Source: an uncultured Methanosarcinales archaeon
GTDB taxonomy: Archaea; Halobacteriota; Methanosarcinia; Methanotrichales; Methanotrichaceae
Direction: 5' to 3'
DNA length: 64,000 bases
NCBI GenBank assembly: GCA_903871465.1
Contig: CAIQHB010000056.1
Location: 1 to 64,000, forward strand
The translations under genes and the position numbers were made by a program. Positions 8,463-17,550 of the stretch are shown here, one piece after another. Numbering within the stretch: position 1 is the first letter of the stretch; each line of letters starts with the position of its first letter. Under the pieces are notes generated by a model. It was not told the DNA's origin. It searched no databases and worked only from the letters and a program-made list of their open reading frames with translations.

Positions 8463-10877
8463 TCATCTGCCAATCGTCTTCTCCGTCTCCAGCACCTTCA
8501 AAGTGATCTTCATCACCGTGTCCGGATTGATGGATATGGAATCTATTCCTTCTTCCACCAGGAATTGGGCAAATTCCGGATAGTCGCTTGGCGCCTGGCC
8601 GCATAGGCCGCTATGCTTTTTATTCCTCCTGTTTCCCAGGATGGCGAGCGCGACCATTATTTTGACAGCAGGATCTCTTTCATCGAAATCCTTGGCCAGG
8701 ATCTCCGAGTCCCGGTCAATTCCAAGAGTAAGCTGAGTCAGATCATTGGAGCCTATTGACATGCCGTCCACGAGCTGGCAGAATTCGTCCACCAAAATCA
8801 CATTGCTCGGCACCTCGCACATGAGATAGACTTGCAGTCCGCCTTCTCCTCGCTTCAGGCCGTTTTTCTCCATCTCGGCCAGTACCCTTCGAGCTTCGTC
8901 CACCCGGCGGCAGAAGGGTATCATCACTATTACATTATTGAGACCCATGACCTCCCTGACTCTCTTGAGGGCGGCACACTCCAGGGCAAAGCCCTCTCTA
9001 TACCGATCACTGTAGTATCGAGATGCTCCCCGGAACCCCAGCATGGGATTATTCTCCTCCAGCTCGAAGAATTTCCCGCCGATGAGGTTGGCGTATTCGT
9101 TGGACTTGAAATCGCTCAGCCGAACTACAACCGGTCGAGGGTAAAAGGCGGCAGCTATTGTCCCGACTCCCATGGCGAGCTTCTCTACGAAGTACTCTTT
9201 ATAGTCACCAAAGCCGTAGGTCAGGTCTTCAATCTGCTTTCTTGCCTTCTCGTCCGTGACCATCTCAGGATGGATCAGGGCCATGGGATGAATCTTAATG
9301 TAGCTGGTTATTATGAACTCCAGACGGGCCAGGCCCACACCGTCATTGGGGATCATGGATGTGGAGAAAGCCTCCTCCGGGTTGCCCAGGTTTATCATGA
9401 TCTCAGTCTTGGGCCGGGACAGGTTCTTCAGGCCCATCTTCTCGACACTAAAAGGCAGTATTCCTTCGTAGACCACGCCCGCATCGCCCTCTGCGCAGCT
9501 GACTGTTACCTCCTGGCCGGTCTTGATCTTCTCCATGGCTCCGGTTGCACCCACCACGGCAGGAATCCCGAACTCCCGGCTGACTATGGCGGCATGGCTG
9601 GTTCTCCCCCCCAGGTTGGTCACGACGGCAGCCGCCTTCTTCATGACCGGCTCCCAGTCAGGGGTTGTAGTATTGGAGATCAGCACCTCTCCTGCCTGGA
9701 AGGAGGAAAGTTCAGTCGGGTCGTGCAAGATTCTCGCCTTACCGCTGGCGATCTTCTCCCCAATACTCCGGCCGGTGACAATTATCGGCCCCTTCTTCTC
9801 CAGGCGATAGGTCTCCAGAACGTCCATGGACCTCTGGGACTGCACAGTCTCCGGCCTGGCCTGAACTATGAAGAGCTCTCCCGTCTTGCCGTCTTTGGCC
9901 CACTCTATATCCATGGGCCGTTCCTTTCCGGCCTTCTTGGAGTAGTAATCCTCAATTACTATTGCATATTTGGCCAGCGTCAGGACTTCCTCGTCGGATA
10001 TGCAGAACGTCCTGGATTCCTTTTCGGGCACATCAACATTGTAGGTCAGAGCCTTCTCCTCACCCGTGCCGTAGATCATCTTGATCTTTTTGTCACCCAG
10101 GGTCTTCCTGACGAGAGGCTTGAAACCTTTTTTAAGTGTGGTCTTGAAGACATAAAACTCATCGGGGTTCACAGCACCCTGCACAATGTTCTCACCCAGA
10201 CCATAGGCCCCTGTGATGAAGACTACATCCCTGAAGCCGGATTCGGTGTCCAGGGTGAAGATGACGCCGCTGGAGGCCAGGTCCGACCTCACCATCTTCA
10301 TGATGCCGATGGAGAGAGCGACCTTGAAGTGGTCGAATCCGTTGTCTATGCGGTAGGAGATGGCCCGGTCGGTAAATAGAGATGCGTAGCACTTGATGCA
10401 GGCACCCATAAGCTCCTCGCGTCCACGCACATTGAGAAAGGTCTCCTGCTGCCCTGCGAAGGAGGCCGTGGGCAGGTCCTCTGCAGTGGCACTGCTGCGT
10501 ACGGCCACGTCTGTATCTTTTCCATACTGCTCGCTCAATCTGTCATAAGCGGCCTCTATCTGGCTCCAGAGGTCTTCCGGAATACGGGCTTCGAGTATCA
10601 GCTCTCGAGCCTTCTTGCCCTTCTCGGCCAGTTCTTTTACCGGGCTCTTCTTATCGAGCCCTGCCAGAGTATCTCTGAGCGGCTCCAAAATTCCTGCAGA
10701 CGCCAATAGGTGCCAGTAGGCTTCTGAGGTGGTGGCAAAACCGTTGGGTATCTTTACTCCGCCTGCTGTAAGCTCCTGATACATCTCACCCAGAGACGCA
10801 TTCTTGCCGCCTACCAGGGGTATATCTTCTATTCGGATCTGGTCAAACCAGAGGATGAATTTGCTTTCTTCGGCCAT
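8463..10877 (-). CDS. ppsA: Phosphoenolpyruvate synthase
   Basis: This 804-residue enzyme converts pyruvate, ATP and water to PEP, AMP and phosphate, the entry to gluconeogenesis in an acetate- or CO2-fixing methanogen. The N-terminal ATP-binding domain runs to about residue 340 (GGKNASLGEMYQEL, DVAVRSSATAEDLP, FIVQARPETVQS). The phosphohistidine swivel domain has GGRTSHAAIVSREFG near residue 425. The TIM-barrel PEP domain has SIGSNDLTQLTLG and the catalytic-cysteine region GLCGQAPSDYPE. Length and domain order are normal. It stands alone with its own promoter region upstream of 10877. Confidence 0.95.
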   Translation of the reverse strand: MAEESKFILWFDQIRIEDIPLVGGKNASLGEMYQELTAGGVKIPNGFATTSEAYWHLLASAGILEPLRDTLAGLDKKSPVKELAEKGKKARELILEARIPEDLWSQIEAAYDRLSEQYGKDTDVAVRSSATAEDLPTASFAGQQETFLNVRGREELMGACIKCYASLFTDRAISYRIDNGFDHFKVALSIGIMKMVRSDLASSGVIFTLDTESGFRDVVFITGAYGLGENIVQGAVNPDEFYVFKTTLKKGFKPLVRKTLGDKKIKMIYGTGEEKALTYNVDVPEKESRTFCISDEEVLTLAKYAIVIEDYYSKKAGKERPMDIEWAKDGKTGELFIVQARPETVQSQRSMDVLETYRLEKKGPIIVTGRSIGEKIASGKARILHDPTELSSFQAGEVLISNTTTPDWEPVMKKAAAVVTNLGGRTSHAAIVSREFGIPAVVGATGAMEKIKTGQEVTVSCAEGDAGVVYEGILPFSVEKMGLKNLSRPKTEIMINLGNPEEAFSTSMIPNDGVGLARLEFIITSYIKIHPMALIHPEMVTDEKARKQIEDLTYGFGDYKEYFVEKLAMGVGTIAAAFYPRPVVVRLSDFKSNEYANLIGGKFFELEENNPMLGFRGASRYYSDRYREGFALECAALKRVREVMGLNNVIVMIPFCRRVDEARRVLAEMEKNGLKRGEGGLQVYLMCEVPSNVILVDEFCQLVDGMSIGSNDLTQLTLGIDRDSEILAKDFDERDPAVKIMVALAILGNRRNKKHSGLCGQAPSDYPEFAQFLVEEGIDSISINPDTVMKITLKVLETEKTIGR

Positions 10878-11144
10878 TGATCAATCACACCATAATTTAT
10901 TTCTTGATGAATTCTGCATCGATCTGCAATTTTCCGCTCCGGAACAACTTTCAAAACTCCGATGCAGATGGATATTCGATATGATATTGGACAGACGTTC
11001 TCTTGAGATTCATTTTACCCAAATTATTGTTTGTCTATTTTCTTAGGATAGATCCGCCAATAATCCGTCATCCTATGATAATAGACCTTGCATAGTACAA
11101 GAAATTTGCGATTTCTATACCCTGCTTTGAACGGGATAATGAAC
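10878..11144. other. Intergenic region between ppsA and repeat copy A
   Basis: AT-rich DNA with no credible gene. The part next to 10877 should hold the ppsA promoter (minus strand, AT-rich AAATAAATTATG followed by GGTGTGATTG near the start). Nothing else recognisable was seen. Confidence 0.4.
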
Positions 11145-11842
11145 AAGGAGGGAGGCAAAAGTCATCAGCATGCGGGAGGGAAAATAGGCTATCGACTTTT
11201 GCCTATGTACTATAAGTCTATTGCCGATATTTAAGGCTTTCGACGTTGGAAATCGAAACAAAAATCCTTATTTGAAGGAATAAACAGAAAACAGCAAAAT
11301 CGAAATCCCCGGGCAGGCCAGCGCCGAAATTCACAGCGCCCGTGTAGGAGGAGCCAGTCACCTGAGCGACAGCCTGGCCCTGCCCGAAGCTCGACAATCG
11401 ATCTGGGCTCGAAGGCGGCACAGCGCTGGAATAGAACACAGCGTCCTTTTTACGGGAACCCGTTATCATGGGGCCTTAAGCCCGCCTTCAGCCAATGGTT
11501 AGCTGCCGCGCCTGCATCCCGACCGTGTATTAGCGCGAGAGGACCTCAGCCGTTTGCTACGTCAATTAAGACATGCAACTTTCCGCAGCCGAGATTTTTT
11601 AGCCTCACAGGCTCGTAGCCGAATGCATTGCCGCGAAGGCATACATCTCCTGGAACAAGGGATACGATTTTCGCCCTAGGAGCGACCGCATGCTGCCCCT
11701 CGGTAGGGGCAAGCCACTAAGATTTCCTTGCCAAACAGAGCATTATCGGATACGTTAAGCCCACGGCACGCCCACCAACCCGTTTCATTGGCGCGACAAA
11801 TTAACTATATAATCGTTATAGATATTTGTAGTTTGCGGTTGA
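11145..11842 (-). ncRNA. Structured non-coding repeat element, copy A (candidate large RNA)
   Basis: This 698-bp tract is homologous along its whole length to 17656-18355. The two share a 24-bp identical block at the left end and a 36-bp identical block at the right end, plus many internal blocks (for example CTTGCCAAACAGAGCATTAT, AGGAGGAGCCAGTCACCTGA, ACGGGAACCCG). No reading frame is kept between the copies. Potential helices occur at matching places: 11312-11321 with 11374-11384 enclosing about 55 nt, a 7-bp hairpin at 11694-11711, and a hairpin at 11555-11577. I place the transcript on the minus strand because the identical right-end block reads there as an A/T-rich TATA-like region with the conserved body about 25 nt downstream, and the far end becomes pyrimidine- and T-rich. 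Strand is inference. Confidence 0.5.
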
Positions 11843-11999
11843 GATGCAGGTCGGTTCTGATGGATGAGGGTAAGCGAACAAACTTTAGGCATTTATGCGA
11901 GGCAACGCTGAGGCAAGCGACGCGAGCTTTGGTTGTCCCAAAGGCATCCCTGGCGCAAGCTTAAATCCCTTCTATGGATGATAAACTGCCAGGGTTATC

Positions 12000-13070
12000 T
12001 TGACTATGGATTCCAACGCCAAAGCCATTATCGAAGCCGCCCTTTTCGCTGCGGGCAGGACGCTCACCCCCAAAGAACTGGCCGATCTCTCCGACCTCAC
12101 TGAGGAACGGGCGCGCGCCGCCGCAGATGACCTGGCCAGCGAGTATGCCAATCGTGGATCCGGCATTGAAATCAAGAGCATCGGCGAGGGTTATTCCATG
12201 CAGGTTCGCTTCGGTCTGGCCGGCCGGGTTCTATCCTTCGCCCCCAAAGAGATTGAAGCTCCACTCATCAGGACTCTGGCCATCATCGCCTACAAGCAGC
12301 CTATCAAGCAGAGCGATCTGGTCGAGATCAGGGGCAACAAGAGCTACGACCACGTGAAAGAACTGGAGAGCAGGGGCCTCATAAATGCCGTCCGGCAGAG
12401 CCGTACCAAGCTCCTCACCACCACCCGCGGCTTTGCCGATTACTTCGGCATCACCTCCTGCAATCCGGAGGCAGTCAGGCGAGCCCTCCTCCGGGAAAAG
12501 AAGCTGGTGGGCGTCTCGCCAATGTTTGAGAGCCTTGCCTTACGTTTAGGCCTGGACTTCATAGTAGTAAATCCTTACAAACCCGAGGCAGAAGACCAGG
12601 GCCGGCTGAAAGAGATCGATCTACTGGTGCTCGCTCCAGGCTATGCCGGCCGGGTTAAGGAAAACTATTCGGGAGAGATGCTGGAGGCTGGCGTTCGCAC
12701 TCTTTCTCAACTTAAAGAGAGTGCAGAGATGATCGTCCAGGCTGCCGGATGCGGGGATGTCGAGCCCCTGGCGGCAGAGGTGGACTCCTTGCTGAAGAAG
12801 TTCCGGAAAAGGGCAAAGACGGCCAGGGCAATCAAGCCGCTGACTCCCATGATCGAGGAGATCGCCCGCGACCTTCGACTGGCTGTGAAGGAAGACGGCC
12901 TCACCGCCGCACCGGATTCGGCGCAAATGGAGGCGGAGATCCAGGTGCCGGTCCACCAGCCGTATGATATGGACATCGTGGAGAGGATTGTGCAGCGCTA
13001 CGAAAAGATCCTGGAGGTTGTTGGCGTTGGAAAGGCACAACAAAAAAATGAAAAGAAAGACGGATCATAA
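12000..13070 (+). CDS. scpB: Segregation and condensation protein B homologue, extended
   Basis: The N-terminal half matches ScpB, the winged-helix kleisin partner of the SMC-ScpAB condensin that compacts and segregates chromosomes. Motifs are IIEAALFAAGRTLTPKELAD, IRTLAIIAYKQPIKQSDLVE with IRG, and LITTTRGFADYFGI near residues 130-145. The family is usually about 200 residues; this protein has 356, with a roughly 190-residue C-terminal extension containing charged helices that I cannot assign. I used the TTG start; an ATG six bases later is equally possible. ScpA and SMC are not nearby. The gene lies between the two structured repeats. Confidence 0.8.
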   Translation: MTMDSNAKAIIEAALFAAGRTLTPKELADLSDLTEERARAAADDLASEYANRGSGIEIKSIGEGYSMQVRFGLAGRVLSFAPKEIEAPLIRTLAIIAYKQPIKQSDLVEIRGNKSYDHVKELESRGLINAVRQSRTKLLTTTRGFADYFGITSCNPEAVRRALLREKKLVGVSPMFESLALRLGLDFIVVNPYKPEAEDQGRLKEIDLLVLAPGYAGRVKENYSGEMLEAGVRTLSQLKESAEMIVQAAGCGDVEPLAAEVDSLLKKFRKRAKTARAIKPLTPMIEEIARDLRLAVKEDGLTAAPDSAQMEAEIQVPVHQPYDMDIVERIVQRYEKILEVVGVGKAQQKNEKKDGS

Positions 13071-13104
13071 GACAAAATTAGAAAAATTGTCACGATCAAT
13101 CGGC

Positions 13105-14328
13105 TTATATCCATCTCTTCCGCCGAAAATATGCCAACATGACGACCATCACTAGCAGCATCAGCGCCAGGATCGCAGGGTAGCCCCACGCAGACTCCAG
13201 CTCCGGCATATACTTGAAGTTCATTCCGTATAGCCCCGCGAGAAATGTGAGGGGAATGAATATGGTGGAGATGATGGTCAGAAGCTTGATAACCTCGTTG
13301 AGCTTGTTGCTCAGGCTGGAGAGATAGGTCTCCAGCAATGAGGAAGACATATCCCGGAAGGTCTCAATGTTCTCGATCACCTGGATGGTATGGTCGTAGA
13401 CATCTCTCAGGTAGATCTTTGTGGTCTCTGTGACCAGAGGTGAGTCGGTTCTTTGCAGCCGGCTTATAGCTTCACGCAGCGGCCAGACCGATTTTCGCAG
13501 GAACAGCATATCTCTTTTCAAATTATAGATGGTGGGAAGAATTCCAGGCTCGGGATTTGTCACCACAGCATCCTCCAGCTCCTCGAACCTGTCACCCAGC
13601 CTCTCCATGATCACGAAATAGTGGTCCACTATTGCGTCCATCATGGAGTAAGCGAGATAGTCGGCACCCTGCTTTCTGATCTTGCCTTTAGCAGTCCGGA
13701 GCCTTTCCCGGAGGGGATTGAATACATCAACCTCCTTCTCCTTGAAGGATATTATGAAATTCTTGCCGAGAATTATACTGACCTGGTCCATGTCAAGCGA
13801 GGCCTCCCCAGGAACCACATCTCCTTCTTCATCGTAGTAAAGCATCTTGAGCACTATGAAAATATAGTCATCATAGTCCTCGATCTTGGGACGCTGATCG
13901 GTCAGTATGTCTTCCAGTACCAGAGGATGAAATCCATAACATGCTCCAAGCTTTTCTAGAATATCCATCTGCCCGAGACAGTCGATGTTTATCCAGGTTA
14001 CATAGGGCCTGCCTTTAAATAAGAAGCATTCTTCGACCGATTTCACCTCGGTCTCTTGAAAATGGCCCTCATCATAGTCAATGACTGTAATCCTGGGCTT
14101 CAAAGACGGCATTCGAGTTCCCGGAGGGAGGCCTGGGGCCTGCAAGATAGTGCCTGGATGGTCAGATGCAAGATGATGATCAGTACTAGGATGGTCGGAA
14201 ATATGACAATCAGATGCAGGATGATCTTTCCCAGGATTATCAGATGCGTTCTGATCAGCGGCAGTATTATCTGTGCCATCTGTGCCAGGATGATCGGATG
14301 CGCTGGCCTCTTTGCCGGATCGCTGCAA
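13105..14328 (-). CDS. corA: CorA-family magnesium/cobalt transporter with His/Asp-rich N-terminus
   Basis: The C-terminus has two transmembrane helices with the GMN signature (AGLYGMNFKYMPE) that defines the CorA pore. The cytoplasmic funnel domain precedes it from about residue 73 (KPRITVIDYDEGHF onward). The TTG at 14328 is preceded by GGGAGG six bases upstream, whereas the internal Met at residue 73 has no such site, so I accept the long form. The extra 70 residues are low-complexity repeats built on SDHP/TDHH/ASDNPG and could bind metal. The gene is last in the leftward lrp-mgtE-like-NRAMP-corA run, 51 nt after the transporter. Mg2+ is the likeliest substrate. Confidence 0.9.
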   Translation of the reverse strand: MQRSGKEASASDHPGTDGTDNTAADQNASDNPGKDHPASDCHISDHPSTDHHLASDHPGTILQAPGLPPGTRMPSLKPRITVIDYDEGHFQETEVKSVEECFLFKGRPYVTWINIDCLGQMDILEKLGACYGFHPLVLEDILTDQRPKIEDYDDYIFIVLKMLYYDEEGDVVPGEASLDMDQVSIILGKNFIISFKEKEVDVFNPLRERLRTAKGKIRKQGADYLAYSMMDAIVDHYFVIMERLGDRFEELEDAVVTNPEPGILPTIYNLKRDMLFLRKSVWPLREAISRLQRTDSPLVTETTKIYLRDVYDHTIQVIENIETFRDMSSSLLETYLSSLSNKLNEVIKLLTIISTIFIPLTFLAGLYGMNFKYMPELESAWGYPAILALMLLVMVVMLAYFRRKRWI

Positions 14329-14379
14329 ACTTTGCCTCCCTATTTTCGAATTTATGGATGTCTATTCAAGTCTATGCCG

Positions 14380-15666
14380 TCATTTTCCTAGTCCCGGAAA
14401 CAGGGCCGTTATCACCAGCAACACCGTGAGGATGCTCATGATGATAGTGGTAGACCAGGCGATGACGTTAAAGAATTTGCTGTTGGTATACTTTCCCATC
14501 AGCTTCTTGTTATTGATGAGAATGAGCATAAATAGCAGCACCACTGGCAGCAGAGATCCGTTTATCACCTGAGAGAGTACCATTATCGTAAGCAGTGGCG
14601 CATCCGGTATCAGTATGAAGATAGCTGCAACGAATATTAGCAGAGTGTACAGGAGGTAGAACTGTGGTGCATCCCAGAACCTCTTATTCAAGCCGGAATC
14701 CCATCCCATTCCCTCGCAAAGGAAATATGCGGTTGATAAGGGCAGTATAGAGGCGGCAAAGAGGGAGGCATTGAGAAGGCCGAAGGCGAAGAGCCAGGCC
14801 GAGTAGCTGCCCGCCAGGGGAAAGAGCGCAAGAGCCGCGTCCTTCGCAGTCTCAATCCTTATGCCGTGGGCAAAGATGGTGGCGGCACAGGCGAATATTA
14901 TAAAATATGAGACCACATCCGTGATCATGCATCCGACATAGACATCCCATTTGGTATATTTATATTCAGATATCTTCACGCCCTTCTCTACAATGGTGGA
15001 CTGCAGATAGAACTGCATCCAGGGAGTGATAGTCGTTCCCACAACTCCGATCACCATATAAAGATATCCGGATTCAAGGCTCACACTGGGAGTTACCGTC
15101 TGAGTGAAAAGAACCTTCCAGTCAGGGTGCAGCATTACTCCTGAGATGATATAGGTAATATAAACGGAACTGGCGAGAAGAAATATCTTCTCCAGGGAGC
15201 GGCGGTTGCCTTTGACGACGATCAACCAGACCAAGGCAGCGGCTACGGGAACCGAGATGTATTTGCTCACGCCGAAGATCTCCATGCTTGCGGCCACTCC
15301 GGCAAACTCCGCCGCCGTTGTACAGAGATTGGCGATGATGATTCCCAGGAGCAGTACCACTGTGGGCTTGACCCCGAAGTACTCCCGGATGAGATCCGCC
15401 AGACCCTTGCCCGTGACCACACCCATGCGCGCGCACATCTCCTGGACCACAAAGAGGGCTATGGTGATGGGTATGAGGGTCCATAAAAGAGAGTATCCGA
15501 AATGAGCCCCGGCGATGCTGTAGGTTGTAATGCCGCCTGCATCGTTATCCACGTTGGCGGTGATTATCCCGGGCCCAAGAACTCCCAGGAATATCGCCAG
15601 TTCCGCCAGTGTGATCCTGGGAATTCGGCCCCTCAAATTAAGTCTCGGCAGGGGATGGAAATCCAT
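14380..15666 (-). CDS. NRAMP-family divalent metal transporter, NRMT-like (probable Mg2+)
   Basis: This 428-residue, roughly 11-helix protein has the NRAMP fold. Helix 1 reads GIITANVDNDAGGITTYS and helix 6 GVVGTTITPWMQFYLQS. In classical Mn2+/Fe2+ NRAMPs these are DPGN and a Met-containing MPH motif; both are changed. Loss of the soft-metal methionine is what is reported for the NRAMP-related magnesium transporters (NRMT). Together with flanking MgtE-type and CorA genes this favours Mg2+ over Mn2+. The start codon overlaps the MgtE-like stop by one base. Fold assignment is confident; substrate is inference. Confidence 0.8.
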   Translation of the reverse strand: MDFHPLPRLNLRGRIPRITLAELAIFLGVLGPGIITANVDNDAGGITTYSIAGAHFGYSLLWTLIPITIALFVVQEMCARMGVVTGKGLADLIREYFGVKPTVVLLLGIIIANLCTTAAEFAGVAASMEIFGVSKYISVPVAAALVWLIVVKGNRRSLEKIFLLASSVYITYIISGVMLHPDWKVLFTQTVTPSVSLESGYLYMVIGVVGTTITPWMQFYLQSTIVEKGVKISEYKYTKWDVYVGCMITDVVSYFIIFACAATIFAHGIRIETAKDAALALFPLAGSYSAWLFAFGLLNASLFAASILPLSTAYFLCEGMGWDSGLNKRFWDAPQFYLLYTLLIFVAAIFILIPDAPLLTIMVLSQVINGSLLPVVLLFMLILINNKKLMGKYTNSKFFNVIAWSTTIIMSILTVLLVITALFPGLGK

Positions 15667-17024
15667 CAGGCCATCCCTCTAACCCGGCGCAGCTTATGAT
15701 AATTCCAGGGCATGCGCTTGCGAAGATCCTCCGGAATTATGTCGTCCAGAGCATCGTCGAAGGTCACGATCCCCAGGACCTTGCCGTCTCGATCTACCAC
15801 CGGCACGCAGAGGAAGTCATACTTGGACAGAAGGTTTGTGACCTCTTCTATGGTCGCGGTAGGAAGGACGCTCAAGACCTCCTTCTTCATGACGTCGCAT
15901 GCCGTCTGGGCGGGATCGGCCAGAAGTAGGTCCCGCAGAGACATAACTCCCAGGAGCAGACCCTGGTCGTTTTGGACATAGATGTAGTAGATCATGTCCA
16001 CCTCCTGCCCGGACCTTCGCAGCAGGGAAAAGATGTTCGATACGCTGCACCCGGAAGGAACGGATATGTATTCCGTGGTCATGAGGCTTCCCGCAGAACG
16101 ATCGCTGTACCGCATCAGCTCCATGACCTCCTCGGCCTCCTCCTCATCCATGAGATCGAGTACCTCCGAGGCTTTCTTTTCGGGCATCATTCCCAGCAAG
16201 TCTGCGGCATCATCCGGGTTCATATTCTCCAGGATATCGGCCACGTCATCGTTTTCCATCTGCTTTACCATGGTGGCCTGCACCTCAGGCTCAATCTCTT
16301 CCATCGTCTCGGCTGCAGTCTCGTCGCCCAGAGAGTCGAGGATGAGCAGACGATCTTTATTGTTCAGGTCTTCGAGGATATCGGCAATATCGGCAGGATG
16401 CAGATCCTTGATGGTCTTTCTTGAGATCTTGAGATGAAGGCTTCTGAGATTGGGATCGAGCGGGTCGATGTACGACCAGGGTATGATGTGATTGGGCAGC
16501 CTATCCAGCAGACGTTTGGAGAGTCCGGAGAAACCAAGCCTTCTCAGTATCCCCTTGAAGCCGACGTCCACGGCCACGAGGCTTAAAGACCTCTTTACCT
16601 GTCCCAGAAGAACGTCATTAACCCGCACGACTTTCAGACCATCTATGTCCACGATCTGCCGGTCTAGAATTGTTTCAGTTATCAAGAGATCCTGGTCGGA
16701 GAGCTTTCCCGGCGGTATCTCATCCCTGGCCACATCCAGCCGGATGTCGCCATTGATGGAGCTGACGCTGGACATGGGCAAGATGACTTTCTCACCCAGG
16801 ATGTTGGAGGTATAGACTATGCGAGAGATCTCCAGCAGCGTCTCGCCGGGCCGCAAGGAAAGGTCTGTGAGCTTGCCCACTGAATTGCCTTCCCTGTCAA
16901 CGATCTTCTTGCCCTGCAACTGGCTGAAAAAGCTAACTCTATTAGTGCCGTTTGCGGCATTATCTTTGACCCATAACGGGCCCGACGCTGTGATCTTCTC
17001 AGTGATGCTCTTGAATGTGCGCAT
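15666..17024 (-). CDS. Soluble MgtE N-domain/CBS protein with PRC barrel
   Basis: The 452-residue protein has PRC-barrel-like strands first (FFSQLQGKKIVDREGNSVGK, then a second similar unit at about 125-200). The MgtE intracellular N domain follows with its helical repeats (HPADIADILEDLNNKDRLLI, NMNPDDAADLLGMMPEKKAS). It ends with two CBS domains (MTTEYISVPSGCSVSNIFSL; VLPTATIEEVTNLLSKYDFL). The MgtE transmembrane domain is absent, so it is a cytosolic Mg2+/nucleotide sensor rather than a channel. It sits 9 nt after lrp and overlaps the NRAMP-type gene, which it probably gates. Confidence 0.85.
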   Translation of the reverse strand: MRTFKSITEKITASGPLWVKDNAANGTNRVSFFSQLQGKKIVDREGNSVGKLTDLSLRPGETLLEISRIVYTSNILGEKVILPMSSVSSINGDIRLDVARDEIPPGKLSDQDLLITETILDRQIVDIDGLKVVRVNDVLLGQVKRSLSLVAVDVGFKGILRRLGFSGLSKRLLDRLPNHIIPWSYIDPLDPNLRSLHLKISRKTIKDLHPADIADILEDLNNKDRLLILDSLGDETAAETMEEIEPEVQATMVKQMENDDVADILENMNPDDAADLLGMMPEKKASEVLDLMDEEEAEEVMELMRYSDRSAGSLMTTEYISVPSGCSVSNIFSLLRRSGQEVDMIYYIYVQNDQGLLLGVMSLRDLLLADPAQTACDVMKKEVLSVLPTATIEEVTNLLSKYDFLCVPVVDRDGKVLGIVTFDDALDDIIPEDLRKRMPWNYHKLRRVRGMA

Positions 17025-17033
17025 CTATAACCT

Positions 17034-17492
17034 CTAAACAGGTGGGGTTTCTTCCTTTACTCGCTCCACGACTACGATCTCGAGGAGATCCTCGATGCCG
17101 TCTATTGACCGAATGCGATCGTTGATGATGGTGTTTAGCTCTTCCAGGCTTCTAGACCAGACCTTGAGGAAGAGATCGTACTCGCCCAGCACCCCATAGA
17201 CCTCCGTTATCTCAGGGATCTTTGCCAGAGACATGACTGCGTTATCGTGCCTCTCTGCGTCCGTCTGCACGAGCATGATGGCGGTCACTGTGTAGCCTGT
17301 CGCCGCCGGATTGGCGGTAATGGTAAATTGCTCAATGACCCCATTGGCCTTCATGCGCTTCAGCCTGAATTGAAGCGTTGCGTCGGAGATGCCGGATATT
17401 CGCGACATCTCTTGCAGGCTCATGCGCGCGTTCTGCCGCAGGCTGCGAAGGATGGTGCGATCCATTTCGTCGAGGTCCAAGCTGTTGCCCAT
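17034..17492 (-). CDS. Lrp/AsnC-family transcriptional regulator
   Basis: A 152-residue protein with the usual layout: an N-terminal HTH (LDEMDRTILRSLRQNARMSL, QEMSRISGISDATLQFRLKR) and a C-terminal RAM/AsnC ligand domain (YTVTAIMLVQTDAE, EITEVYGVLGEYDLFLKVWS). It heads the four-gene leftward run that includes three magnesium-type transport genes. The promoter carries a perfect 8-bp inverted repeat between TATA box and start, a likely autoregulatory site. A GAGGAG element lies 14 nt before the ATG. The effector (amino acid or metal-linked) is unknown. Confidence 0.9.
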   Translation of the reverse strand: MGNSLDLDEMDRTILRSLRQNARMSLQEMSRISGISDATLQFRLKRMKANGVIEQFTITANPAATGYTVTAIMLVQTDAERHDNAVMSLAKIPEITEVYGVLGEYDLFLKVWSRSLEELNTIINDRIRSIDGIEDLLEIVVVERVKEETPPV

Positions 17493-17525
17493 ATTTATCT
17501 TGTATTCTCCTCAATATTTTCTCAT

Positions 17526-17548
17526 AATATTGGTAAATTGCCAATATT
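17526..17548 (-). promoter_or_regulatory. Palindromic operator of the lrp operon
   Basis: AATATTGG and CCAATATT are separated by seven bases, a perfect inverted repeat. It lies directly downstream of the TATA box, across the predicted transcription start, where a bound dimer would block RNA polymerase. The regulator it precedes is the natural candidate. Confidence 0.65.
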
Positions 17549-17550
17549 GT

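Noticed and set aside
8832-10379. 515-codon plus-strand frame across ppsA
   Set aside because: Shadow of the ppsA coding strand with no recognisable motifs.
11218-11469. 83-codon minus-strand frame inside element A
   Set aside because: Not kept in element B, so the element is not a protein gene.
11145-11842. RNase P RNA or SRP RNA as identity of the repeated element
   Set aside because: The conserved cores of both RNAs are not visible, the element is too long, and two copies would be odd.
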